A DNA stretch of 16,053 nucleotides from JBBSJT01 sp041691015 (GTDB lineage Bacteria > Chlamydiota > Chlamydiia > Chlamydiales > Parachlamydiaceae): NCBI GenBank assembly GCA_041691015.1, contig JBEPVN010000052.1, forward strand, positions 1-16,053, read 5' to 3'. The notes under the pieces were generated by a model that made no database searches, was not told where the DNA came from, and saw only the letters and a program-made list of their open reading frames with translations. Below, one piece after another: positions 7,535-15,371 of the stretch; position 1 is the stretch's first letter, and each line of letters opens with the position of its first letter. A program made the translations under genes and the position numbers.

Positions 7535-8791
7535 ATGTTTTATTATATATTTGTCAATCTTCTGCTATTATTTTCCTTTACTTGTCTACAAGCTGACGCT
7601 CCAAAAGTAGCTGTCGGTATTGATTCTTTATTCTCAACTGAGCATGAAAAGCTTCTTTCCAATAAAAAAATCGGGCTCATCACTAATCATACGGCCATTA
7701 ACCAAAATATGGAATCGACTGTAGATCTCATAAAGAAAAATTCGAAAAAATATCAATATACCCTGACAGCACTCTTTGCGCCAGAGCATGGAATTAATGG
7801 CGCAAATCATGCCTCAGAATATATCCAAGACCAAAAAGATCGGGATAACATTCCTATCTACAGCCTGCATGGCAAAACAAGGCGTCCAGATAGCTCCATG
7901 CTAAAAAATGTCGATCTTTTGATCTATGACATTCAAGACATAGGCTCAAGATCCTACACATACATCGCAACACTTTTTTACGCTATGGAAGAGGCTGCCA
8001 AATCAAATATTGAAGTTGTGGTATTGGATAGACCCAATCCGATAAATGGCGTCGTCATCGATGGACCGATGCTGGATGATGATTTACGATCCATTGTAGG
8101 ATACATCAACGTACCTTATTGCCATGGAATGACAATTGGAGAACTTGCAGTTTTTTTTAACGGTGAATATAAAATCGGATGTAAATTAACGGTTGTCAAA
8201 ATGAAGGGCTGGCACAGGCAAATGAGCTTCTTAGAGACAGGACTTGCTTGGATACCCACAAGCCCAAATATCCCGGAAGCGACAACTCCCTTTTATTATC
8301 CCATGACAGGACTCTTGGGAGAGCTTCAGATCGTAAATATCGGCATTGGATATACACTGCCCTTCAAAGTGATCGGCGCTCCTTGGATCAATGCAAAAGA
8401 GTTCACGCAAAAGTTAAATGATCAAAAATTTCCGGGTGTTTATTTTGAACCATTTTATTATAAGCCTTTTTATGGACGTTTTAAAAATGAGCCTTGCGAG
8501 GGCTGTCTTATCGTTGTCAAAGACCCTCTTACCTATAAGCCTGTTTCGACGCAATATTTGATTATAGGAATTATAAAAGGTCTCTACGCTGATAAGTTCA
8601 AGGAAGGAATTTTGGCTTCCAAAGATCGCAAAGAGATGTTCAACAAAGTCAACGGTTCCAAGGAAATTTATAAAATGATAACCGAGGAAACAAATATTGT
8701 ATGGAAATTGCGTTCTTTTCAGGAAAAAGAACGTGCAAATTTTAGAGAGTTAAGAAAAAAATATCTTATCTCAGAATACAACAAAAACTAA
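7535..8791 (+). CDS. namZ: Secreted DUF1343 family protein, NamZ-type exo-beta-N-acetylmuramidase
   Basis: A 418-residue protein of the DUF1343 family (GH171), whose characterised members (NamZ) release N-acetylmuramic acid from the non-reducing ends of peptidoglycan fragments. An N-terminal signal peptide is visible: hydrophobic residues 4-18 followed by LQADA, with cleavage likely near residue 20-22, so it should act in the periplasm. Family motifs are FAPEHGINGA (81-90, with the candidate acidic residue Glu84), YDIQDIGSRSYTY (131-143), LDRPNPI (164-170), CHGMTIGE (196-203) and PTSPNIP (241-247). AAAGGA lies ten bases before the ATG. The next gene begins ten bases after its stop. In an organism with little or transient peptidoglycan this enzyme would suggest wall remodelling or recycling, or use of murein from elsewhere. 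The family assignment is firm; the precise substrate is inferred. Confidence 0.85.
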   Translation: MFYYIFVNLLLLFSFTCLQADAPKVAVGIDSLFSTEHEKLLSNKKIGLITNHTAINQNMESTVDLIKKNSKKYQYTLTALFAPEHGINGANHASEYIQDQKDRDNIPIYSLHGKTRRPDSSMLKNVDLLIYDIQDIGSRSYTYIATLFYAMEEAAKSNIEVVVLDRPNPINGVVIDGPMLDDDLRSIVGYINVPYCHGMTIGELAVFFNGEYKIGCKLTVVKMKGWHRQMSFLETGLAWIPTSPNIPEATTPFYYPMTGLLGELQIVNIGIGYTLPFKVIGAPWINAKEFTQKLNDQKFPGVYFEPFYYKPFYGRFKNEPCEGCLIVVKDPLTYKPVSTQYLIIGIIKGLYADKFKEGILASKDRKEMFNKVNGSKEIYKMITEETNIVWKLRSFQEKERANFRELRKKYLISEYNKN

Positions 8792-8801
8792 GGAAAATTT
8801 A

Positions 8802-9146
8802 ATGCATCCATCAGATAATTTCATTAACTTTGTTAACCAAACTAAACCATATTATGTCGGAACCAATGCTAATAATGAAAAAATTCAGATCGAGCTATTA
8901 TCATTTAATATCGATCAGGGCCGCGCAATAATAACGCCTAATAAAGTTTTCTCAAAACTCACAAATTTTCATGAAAGCATATTTTGTTATGGTTTTAGAA
9001 ATATCGTATTTAAGGATAATCTTGACCGTAATTTTTTGAAATTGCGCGTTTCAAAAGATTTAACGAAACTAAAAATACTTGATTTACTTTCGGGTAATGT
9101 TCTCAGTATTCTTCACATACAAAATGATGTTAGAGTGCGTTATTAA
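8802..9146 (+). CDS. Hypothetical protein, 114 aa
   Basis: I do not recognise this protein. It has 114 residues, no signal peptide and no membrane segment, and mixes charged and hydrophobic stretches in a pattern suggesting beta strands (IQIELLSF, RAIITP, SIFCYGFRNIVF, KLKILDLLSG, VLSILHIQ). It contains a single cysteine (Cys62) and ends with a basic tail (RVRY). The ATG has an AAGGA site seven bases upstream that overlaps the stop codon of the DUF1343 gene, and the gap is only ten bases, so the two genes are almost certainly co-transcribed and probably translationally coupled. Coding is supported by the ribosome binding site, spacing and ordinary composition. Its role may be linked to the preceding muramidase-like protein, but that is inference from position alone. 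It meets nadE end to end, with 73 bases between the stops. Confidence 0.7.
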   Translation: MHPSDNFINFVNQTKPYYVGTNANNEKIQIELLSFNIDQGRAIITPNKVFSKLTNFHESIFCYGFRNIVFKDNLDRNFLKLRVSKDLTKLKILDLLSGNVLSILHIQNDVRVRY

Positions 9147-9219
9147 TCAGTTTGAGCAAAAAGCTACACCTTAGTCTCCGCACTCCAAAATATTGCTTAG
9201 CTTGATGCGTATAGACGGT

Positions 9220-10845
9220 CTAAATCCACTTTTGGACGATGGGAAAGCGCCTACCTACTGTAAAAGCATTTTTAGAGATACGAAGCCCAGGAGGTGCTTG
9301 CTTGCGCTTATATTCATTTTGATGAATCCGTTTGATAAGATCTTCCACAACATTTAGATCATATCCAAAGTTTTGCGCAATTTCAGTACCTGAAAATTCG
9401 TTTTCAAGATAGCTTGTTAAAACATTATCAATAATTTCATAACTTGGGAGTGTGTCCTGGTCTGTTTGATTGCTTTTAAGCTCTGCAGAGGGTGGTTTAT
9501 TAATCGTATTCCAAGGAATAATCTCATGTTCCCTATTTATCCATTTTGATAAAGCGTACACGTCTGATTTTGTGACATCAGAAAGAACCGCAAGGCCGCC
9601 GCACATATCGCCATAAAGGGTGCAATAGCCAAGCGCCATTTCGCTTTTGTTACCGGTACTTAAGACAATGGATCCGAATTTATTAGAAATTGCCATCAGA
9701 ATCATGCCTCTTATACGTGCTTGGAGGTTTTCTTCTGTCGTATCAAAATCTTTTCCTTCAAGAGAAGCTCCCAAAATATCGAGATAGCTGGAAAATGGTT
9801 TTTCAATCGAAATTTCTTGAAAATTGATTTTTAAATTTTGCGCTAATGTTTTAGCATCCGTAATACTATCTGAACTTGAAAACCGAGATGGCATGGCAAT
9901 TGCTGTCACATTTTTAGCGCCTAATGCTTCTTTTGCAATACAAGCTACAAGCGCTGAATCAATACCGCCAGATAATCCAAGGACTGTTTGTTTAAACCCC
10001 GATTTGCAAAAATAATCCCGCACGCCCAAAACCAAAGCTTGGTAAACATCCTGTAACATATTGTTTTCAATTTTTTTTGCAGGTTTTGTCGATGGATATT
10101 CTACAACAAATAAATCTTCTTTAAATCCTTTTGCCATATCCATGAGAGTGCCTTGTTCATCAAAAAATAAGCTATATCCATCAAAGATAAGGCTGTCATT
10201 AGCTCCTACCTGATTGCAATAAAATAGAGGGGAATTGACTTCTTTTGCAGTAAGTGCAGCTATATATAATCTGTCATCCAAATGACCTTTGCAAAAAGGG
10301 GAGGCTGATAAGTTCAACATGAGATCCGGTTTTTGACTTCTCATCTCTGCAACCAAATCATGACGATATCTTGAGTCTACTTGTACATTCCATAAATCCT
10401 CACAAATCGTTATGGCAACTTTTTTTCCTTGAATATCCCAAATTTTTACTTTGGAACCTGGTTCAAAATAACGTCTTTCATCAAAAATATTGTATGTCGG
10501 AAGCAATATTTTATCATAAAACCCAAGAAGCTTACCATCTTTGATAATAGCTGCTGAATTAAAAAGCGCTTTTCCGGTGTTTGATGGGTTTTTTCGAACA
10601 GTACCGACAACAGCTGTAATGCCCTTTGTCGCTTCCACAATCTGTAAAAGCTTGCTTTCGACATCATCTACAAAGTGCGGCAGCAACAACAAATCTTCCG
10701 GAGGATACCCAATAAGGCTTAATTCCGAAAAAAGAATAATCTCTACGGACATCTCTTTTGCTTTTGTGATTGCTTCTATAATTTTTTTTTGATTACCATC
10801 CAAGTCCCCGACTGTCTGGTTGAGCTGGGCTAAAGCGATTTTCAT
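9220..10845 (-). CDS. nadE: Glutamine-dependent NAD+ synthetase
   Basis: The enzyme amidates nicotinic acid adenine dinucleotide to NAD+ using ATP and glutamine-derived ammonia. The 541-residue protein has both expected domains. The N-terminal nitrilase-type glutaminase carries the Glu41, Lys112 (DKILLPT) and Cys148 (ICEDLW) triad. The C-terminal synthetase has the ATP-binding loop LSGGIDSAL (291-299), STGNKSE (396-402) and the conserved RRFP near the end (532-535). The ATG at 10845 is chosen because it gives the family N-terminus MKIALAQLNQTVGD and follows GGAAG by eight bases; a frame opening at a TTG (10860) would only add five residues and overlap nqrF. The gene starts four bases after the nqrF stop, so the pair is an operon: an NADH-consuming respiratory subunit with the enzyme that makes the NAD pool. 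Chlamydia itself depends on host NAD pools, so this gene argues for a more self-sufficient relative. Confidence 0.95.
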   Translation of the reverse strand: MKIALAQLNQTVGDLDGNQKKIIEAITKAKEMSVEIILFSELSLIGYPPEDLLLLPHFVDDVESKLLQIVEATKGITAVVGTVRKNPSNTGKALFNSAAIIKDGKLLGFYDKILLPTYNIFDERRYFEPGSKVKIWDIQGKKVAITICEDLWNVQVDSRYRHDLVAEMRSQKPDLMLNLSASPFCKGHLDDRLYIAALTAKEVNSPLFYCNQVGANDSLIFDGYSLFFDEQGTLMDMAKGFKEDLFVVEYPSTKPAKKIENNMLQDVYQALVLGVRDYFCKSGFKQTVLGLSGGIDSALVACIAKEALGAKNVTAIAMPSRFSSSDSITDAKTLAQNLKINFQEISIEKPFSSYLDILGASLEGKDFDTTEENLQARIRGMILMAISNKFGSIVLSTGNKSEMALGYCTLYGDMCGGLAVLSDVTKSDVYALSKWINREHEIIPWNTINKPPSAELKSNQTDQDTLPSYEIIDNVLTSYLENEFSGTEIAQNFGYDLNVVEDLIKRIHQNEYKRKQAPPGLRISKNAFTVGRRFPIVQKWI

Positions 10846-10849
10846 TATT

Positions 10850-12184
10850 TCAACTTCCAAAATCGTCTAAAACGATGTTTTCACGTGGAACGCCATATTC
10901 GTCCAATAGTTTTAATACACTTACATTATGAAGTGGAGGCCCGCAAACATAAAAGAGAGCTTCTTCTGGATATTCCATATGTTTTAGCTCTCCAAGCTCA
11001 AAAGCTTTAAAAAGATAATTTGTCTTTAAAGGATCTTTTGCAGGCCATCCAGCTTCAATATCTTCTGATAATGGTTCAGATAGAACGAGATTATATTTAA
11101 AGTTAGGAAATTCTTTTTCAAGCTTTTTATATTCTTCTTCATAGATATTTTCGCGAATCGACCTTGCACCATACCAAAAAGAAACTTTCCGCTTGGTTTT
11201 ATCCGTATTAAATAATTGCAAGACATGGCTTCTACCAAATGAAGATCCAGCTCCTCCAATTAAGAAAACAAGCTGTCTCTCATCATCGATCATGAACGAT
11301 TCGCCATAAGGCCCAGAAAGCTTGATGGAATCGCCAGGGGTTAGCCCGAATGTATAACTGGAACAAATGCCCCAAGGAATATTTTCTGCTATTTTTCCTT
11401 TTACGAATGGGGGCGTTGCAATCCGGATATTGAATTTTAAGATATTGCCCTCTTCTGGATATGAGGCCATGGAATAAGCTCTAATGACCTCTTCTGGCGC
11501 CTTTGGAAGATTGCTAAAATCAATTTCTCTTCCAAACAAATTGAATTTTTCCCAATCTGGAAAATACGCCTTATCCATCGTCTCTTTCCATTTTTCCGTA
11601 TTAGTCATGTAGGGCGGAACATGAAATTGCAAATATCCACCTGACTTATAGGGAATAATGCTTCCTATAGGCAGCTCAACTATCAGTTCTTTTATAAATG
11701 TTGCAACGTTTTCATTGCTGACAACTTTTCCAAACCATTCCTTAACGCCCAAGGCATGTGGATCTATTTTGATGCTCATATCATGGTTTACTTTGTGCTG
11801 ACAGGATAAGCAAAAACCTTCCTTTAGCTGCTTTTTAGTAAATGTTGCCTTATCAGTTTCCAAAGGAGTCACACCCTCCCCGATCACTTGAACTCTACAC
11901 TGCTTGCACGTAGCTTTTCCGCCGCATGGGCTTGGTATCGGTATGCCGTTTGATGTGAGAGCAAGTAATAGTGTTTGTCCGCCTTCAACTTCTCTTGTCA
12001 AAGCAGGATCGTCATTGATCGTAATTTTACATTTATCCGTAGTGACAAGTTTAGCTTTTGTATAAAGAATAAGAGCTGCAAGACTTAAGGCAACCAAAGT
12101 AAATGCGATAATTGCGTATAGTGACAACCAAGGATCAATACCGAAAAAATCTGCCAATAGGAAAAGGGATATGCTTACTTTCAT
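10850..12184 (-). CDS. nqrF: Na+-translocating NADH:quinone oxidoreductase subunit F
   Basis: NqrF is the entry point of the sodium-pumping respiratory complex: it oxidises NADH through FAD and a 2Fe-2S centre and passes electrons to the other Nqr subunits. The 444-residue protein has one N-terminal membrane anchor (about 20-42). A ferredoxin-type domain follows with Cys87, Cys93, Cys96 and Cys128 in the C-x5-C-x2-C...C spacing. The reductase part has the flavin-binding RAYSMASYP (235-243), the NADH-binding LIGGAGSSFGRSH (308-320), VCGPP (413-417) and the terminal LDDFGS. The GAGSSFGRSH form, where gammaproteobacterial proteins have GAGMAPMRSH, and the ending agree with chlamydial NqrF as I remember it. 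A ribosome binding site AGAGG precedes the ATG by eight bases. No other nqr gene is in the window, so the rest of the complex must be encoded elsewhere. nadE follows after four bases. Confidence 0.95.
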   Translation of the reverse strand: MKVSISLFLLADFFGIDPWLSLYAIIAFTLVALSLAALILYTKAKLVTTDKCKITINDDPALTREVEGGQTLLLALTSNGIPIPSPCGGKATCKQCRVQVIGEGVTPLETDKATFTKKQLKEGFCLSCQHKVNHDMSIKIDPHALGVKEWFGKVVSNENVATFIKELIVELPIGSIIPYKSGGYLQFHVPPYMTNTEKWKETMDKAYFPDWEKFNLFGREIDFSNLPKAPEEVIRAYSMASYPEEGNILKFNIRIATPPFVKGKIAENIPWGICSSYTFGLTPGDSIKLSGPYGESFMIDDERQLVFLIGGAGSSFGRSHVLQLFNTDKTKRKVSFWYGARSIRENIYEEEYKKLEKEFPNFKYNLVLSEPLSEDIEAGWPAKDPLKTNYLFKAFELGELKHMEYPEEALFYVCGPPLHNVSVLKLLDEYGVPRENIVLDDFGS

Positions 12185-12208
12185 TAAAAAAACCTCTAAT
12201 TCCTACAC

Positions 12209-12237
12209 ATATATCCAATTTGATTTTTTAAAAGCAA
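12209..12237 (-). promoter_or_regulatory. Candidate nqrF promoter overlapping the inverted repeat
   Basis: On the minus strand TTGCTT (12237-12232) and ATATAT (12214-12209) are separated by 17 bases and would start transcription about 15-20 bases before the nqrF start codon. The match to consensus is modest (three of six at -35). Its interest is that the -35 box lies in the outer end of the 16-bp inverted repeat, so anything binding or forming there could affect it. Confidence 0.3.
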
Positions 12238-12280
12238 GGTTCCAATCTTGTGATTTAAAGGTAGAAGATTGGAACCTTGC
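12234..12280. repeat. Perfect 16-bp inverted repeat between nqrF and htpG
   Basis: GCAAGGTTCCAATCTT (12234-12249) and AAGATTGGAACCTTGC (12265-12280) are exact reverse complements with a 15-base spacer. They lie in the 157-base gap between the divergent nqrF and htpG genes, about 50 bases from the nqrF start and 61 from the htpG start. On the minus strand the second arm runs directly into TTTTAAAAAA, so in a minus-strand transcript it could act as a terminator or attenuator. As DNA it could be an operator for either gene. It is not the CIRCE heat-shock operator. The stem itself is seen directly; the role is unknown. Confidence 0.8.
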
Positions 12281-12328
12281 ATAAAACAGGAAAAACACTT
12301 AATATTAACAATTTAAATTTATACTCAT

Positions 12329-12332
12329 AAGG
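12329..12332 (+). promoter_or_regulatory. Ribosome binding site deciding the htpG start
   Basis: AAGG ends nine bases before the ATG at 12342 but only three bases before an in-frame TTG at 12336. This spacing makes the ATG the likely start and the TTG unlikely. Confidence 0.5.
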
Positions 12333-12341
12333 TTTTTGGTT

Positions 12342-14159
12342 ATGACAAAAAAAAATCTCGAAATTCACAGCGAAAATATTTTACCCATCATAAAAAAATG
12401 GCTTTATTCCGATAAGGATATCTTTGTGCGCGAGCTTGTCTCAAACGCTTGCGATGCGATCAAAAAAGTCAAAATTTTGAGCGATGCCTCTACCATAAAT
12501 AGCGAAGATGTCGTTTTTCGTATCGACTTGAATAGCAACAAACAAGATAAAACCCTGACAATCAGCGATAACGGCATCGGAATGACTGCTGAAGAAGTCC
12601 AAAAATACATTGCGCAAATTGCATTTTCCGGCGCTGAGGACTTTGTTCATCAATATAAGTCAAATGATGAAAAGGATCAATTCATCGGCCATTTCGGTCT
12701 TGGGTTTTATTCAAGCTATATGGTTGCATCCAAAGTCGAGATCGAAACTCTATCTTACATCGAAAACTCAAAACCTGTTTTTTGGAGCTGCGATGGATCG
12801 TCCGAATATACTATCGAAGAGGGCAAAAAAACAACTCCCGGAACTGATATTATTTTATTTATCGAAAAAGAGAGTGAAGATTTTTTAGAAGAATCCAAGT
12901 TAAAATCCATTCTTGACTCCTATTGCAAATTTCTTCCCTATCCTGTTTTTCTTGATGGAAAACAAATTAACACAGTAGAGCCTCTTTGGATAAAAGCACC
13001 ATCTGAATGCACTGAAAGCGATTATTTGTCATTTTATCATACTTTATATCCAATGAATGAAGATCCCTTATTTTGGATTCATTTAAATGTCGATTATCCG
13101 TTTCATCTTAAAGGCATCCTTTATTTTCCAAAACTTAAAAAAAATTATGAGCTCGATAAAAATTCAGTGAAGCTCTATTGCAACAGGGTTTTTGTTTCCG
13201 ATAACTGCAAAGATGTCATCCCTAATTACTTAATGGCGCTAGAGGGTATCATCGACAGCCCGGATATTCCTTTGAATGTTTCGAGAAGCTATCTGCAAAT
13301 GGATAAAACCGTAAGACAGCTCTCCGGACATATTTCAAAGAAAGTTTCTGATTCTTTAAGCGCTTTATTTAAAACAGAACATGAACGATTCATCAAATGC
13401 TGGGCGGATGTAAATTTTGTTGTGAAGCTTGGGATCTTGGAAGACGAAAAATTTTATGATCGCGTAAAAGATTTTCTTATTTGGAAGACAGTCGATGGAT
13501 CATGGGTAATCATTCAGGACTACCTTGAAAAAAACCGCGAAAAACTCCCCGAAAAAATCATTTACACAAGAGATGAAAAGCATCTTTCACACGTAGTCTC
13601 GATCTACAAAGAAAAAGGCATCGACATTTTATGCTTTACACACCCAATCGATCAATATGTCATTCAACATCTTGAAAGAAAACTATCTCCTGTAGTATTC
13701 CAAAGAATCGATGCTGCAATAGATGATCACATTTTGGATAAGACAAGAGAAGCTGAATCATCCAATCTTGCAGAATTAATTAGCGCAAAATTGATCGACC
13801 AAAATGTTGAAGTTGTCGCAAAAAGCTTAAATAATGATGAGCTTCCGGGCTTTATCATGATTGATGAGGGTATGAGACGCATGCGCGATTATATGATGCA
13901 GATGTCTTTAGACGATGGTGTTAAAATGCCTTCTTTTGGTAAAAATACCTTTGTTGTCAACACCAACAACCATTTGATTCAGGCAATCAAAAAATTGAAT
14001 GATAAAAATCCGGAACTTGCCAAGGATCTTATTTTACAAACTTATGATTTGAGTTTATTATCCCAGCAAGAGATGAGTCCGAGTCTTCTTAATGATTTTA
14101 TCTTAAGAAGTAACAGGGTTTTAAGTGAACTTGCTGAACAAATTACAAAAGATAATTAA
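12342..14159 (+). CDS. htpG: Chaperone protein HtpG (Hsp90)
   Basis: The bacterial Hsp90 chaperone: a cytosolic homodimeric ATPase that remodels client proteins with the DnaK system. From the ATG the protein has 605 residues. The N-terminal GHKL ATPase domain has ELVSNACDA (31-39) with catalytic Glu31 and Mg-coordinating Asn35, SDNGIGM (75-81) and the ATP-lid loop GHFGLGFYSSYMVA (116-129). The middle domain includes VSRSYLQMD, which carries the arginine of the catalytic loop, and the C-terminal dimerisation part contains GMRRMRDYM. There is no MEEVD tail, as expected of bacterial HtpG. The protein is somewhat divergent from enterobacterial HtpG but has the usual domains and length. It diverges from nqrF across a gap holding a large inverted repeat, and no CIRCE element is seen. 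The following phosphatase gene begins at the base after its stop codon. Confidence 0.95.
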   Translation: MTKKNLEIHSENILPIIKKWLYSDKDIFVRELVSNACDAIKKVKILSDASTINSEDVVFRIDLNSNKQDKTLTISDNGIGMTAEEVQKYIAQIAFSGAEDFVHQYKSNDEKDQFIGHFGLGFYSSYMVASKVEIETLSYIENSKPVFWSCDGSSEYTIEEGKKTTPGTDIILFIEKESEDFLEESKLKSILDSYCKFLPYPVFLDGKQINTVEPLWIKAPSECTESDYLSFYHTLYPMNEDPLFWIHLNVDYPFHLKGILYFPKLKKNYELDKNSVKLYCNRVFVSDNCKDVIPNYLMALEGIIDSPDIPLNVSRSYLQMDKTVRQLSGHISKKVSDSLSALFKTEHERFIKCWADVNFVVKLGILEDEKFYDRVKDFLIWKTVDGSWVIIQDYLEKNREKLPEKIIYTRDEKHLSHVVSIYKEKGIDILCFTHPIDQYVIQHLERKLSPVVFQRIDAAIDDHILDKTREAESSNLAELISAKLIDQNVEVVAKSLNNDELPGFIMIDEGMRRMRDYMMQMSLDDGVKMPSFGKNTFVVNTNNHLIQAIKKLNDKNPELAKDLILQTYDLSLLSQQEMSPSLLNDFILRSNRVLSELAEQITKDN

Positions 14160-15371
14160 ATGAAGCTATTTATAAACTTAATCTTTCTATGCTTAATAAA
14201 TTTTGGATTACACGGTGCAGGTTACGATCCCATATCCGTTTATCTCACTTGGACAAAAAGTCCCGAATCCACCATGTGTATCCAATGGATTTCCAATAAG
14301 AGTGAAGTAGAAAATAAGGTTTATTATAAAGTTATAAATGAAGAGGGATCCGAAAATTCCTCTGAATTTATAGAAGCTACAGCTACACACCGCACAATGC
14401 CGCAAGGCCACCCCTATCTTATTCACCAAGTGGAGTTGACTGGTTTAGATGAAAATACACCCTATGCCTTTAAAATCACAGAAACGGGGCGTATTTTCAA
14501 ATTTAAAACAGTGGCAAGGGATTTGAGTGTTTTAAGATTTGTTGAAGGCGGCGATGCCTATCACGATACAATTGATCTTGTTGAAAGAATGAACTTGCAG
14601 GCAGCCAAATTAAACCCGATGTTTGCAGTCATCGGAGGAGATATCTCCTATGCAGCCGATTCCTCGCATGGGATTTTCCCCGAAGAATTTCATCGCTGGA
14701 TGAAGTGGTGGGTTACTTGGAAAAATACCATGGTCTCACCGGAGGGTTACCTCATTCCTATTTTAGTGACTATCGGCAACCACGAAACAGCAGGCGGTTT
14801 TGGAAAAACGCCTATGGCAGCCCCATTCTTCTATGCTTTTTTTCCGATGCCGGGCGAACAGGGCTATAATGTCCTCGATTTTGGTAATTACATGAGTCTT
14901 ATCCTACTTGATTCTGGCCATACTCACCCCATTTTTGGCAAACAAGCGGAGTGGTTATCTACAACTTTAAAGGACAGGGAAAATATTCCGTATAAATTTG
15001 CGGTTTACCATGTTCCTGCCTATCCCTCTGCAAGAAAATTTTCCTATGAAGCTAGTGAAGTTGTGCGAAGACACTGGGTGCCTTTGTTTGATACGTATTC
15101 CCTCCGTGCAGCCTTTGAGCATCACGATCATACTTATAAAAGGACATTTCCTTTAAAAAACGGTAAAATGCATGAAAAAGGCGTCGTCTATTTAGGTGAT
15201 GGGGCCTGGGGTGTCGCATCCCCAAGAACCGCGAAGCGTTATATCCCCTACATTGCAAAGACACTATCATCCGCCAATTTTATTTTGGTGACTTTGAATA
15301 TGGAAGGTGTTAAATATGAGGCATTCAATGGTAAAGGAGAATTAATTGATCGATATGGGCAAAAAAAATAG
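14160..15371 (+). CDS. Secreted purple-acid-phosphatase-like metallophosphoesterase
   Basis: A 403-residue exported protein of the purple acid phosphatase type. A signal peptide occupies about 1-20 (MKLFINLIFLCLINFGLHGA). Residues about 23-118 form a fibronectin-III-like domain typical of these enzymes, with LTWTKSPESTMCIQW and VELTGLDENTPYAFKI. The metallophosphoesterase core has all five metal-binding blocks in order: GGDAYHD (130-136), IGGDISY (158-164), GNHE (206-209), VYHVPAY (282-288) and HHDHTYKR (321-328). In classical purple acid phosphatases block I is GDLG and the bridging tyrosine lies in block II; Tyr164 fits the latter. It should hydrolyse phosphomonoesters or related substrates in the periplasm or outside the cell. 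The ATG directly abuts the htpG TAA stop, with no clear ribosome binding site, suggesting translational coupling to htpG. The downstream gene overlaps its last 26 bases. Confidence 0.85.
   Translation: MKLFINLIFLCLINFGLHGAGYDPISVYLTWTKSPESTMCIQWISNKSEVENKVYYKVINEEGSENSSEFIEATATHRTMPQGHPYLIHQVELTGLDENTPYAFKITETGRIFKFKTVARDLSVLRFVEGGDAYHDTIDLVERMNLQAAKLNPMFAVIGGDISYAADSSHGIFPEEFHRWMKWWVTWKNTMVSPEGYLIPILVTIGNHETAGGFGKTPMAAPFFYAFFPMPGEQGYNVLDFGNYMSLILLDSGHTHPIFGKQAEWLSTTLKDRENIPYKFAVYHVPAYPSARKFSYEASEVVRRHWVPLFDTYSLRAAFEHHDHTYKRTFPLKNGKMHEKGVVYLGDGAWGVASPRTAKRYIPYIAKTLSSANFILVTLNMEGVKYEAFNGKGELIDRYGQKK
15333..15339 (+). promoter_or_regulatory. Ribosome binding site pointing to a TTG start
   Basis: AAAGGAG, the strongest Shine-Dalgarno sequence in this part of the window, ends six bases before the TTG at 15346 but fifteen bases before the first in-frame ATG at 15355. 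The spacing favours TTG as the start of the last gene. Confidence 0.6.

Noticed and set aside
9147..9219. Shared terminator between the convergent 114-aa gene and nadE
   Set aside because: Only very short stems are visible (for example TAGAC/GTCTA); none has a convincing stem followed by a T run.
10846..10860. TTG start of nadE overlapping nqrF
   Set aside because: It adds only five residues before the family N-terminus MKIALAQ; the ATG at 10845 has GGAAG eight bases upstream.
12234..12251. GGTTCCAATC resembles a tRNA T-arm
   Set aside because: The match is part of the long inverted repeat. No acceptor stem, anticodon arm or CCA end of a tRNA can be built around it.
12336..12338. TTG start of htpG
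   Set aside because: The AAGG site would be only three bases away; the ATG at 12342 has normal spacing.
12185..12341. CIRCE/HrcA operator upstream of htpG
   Set aside because: The CIRCE consensus TTAGCACTC-N9-GAGTGCTAA is not present; the inverted repeat here has a different sequence and spacing.
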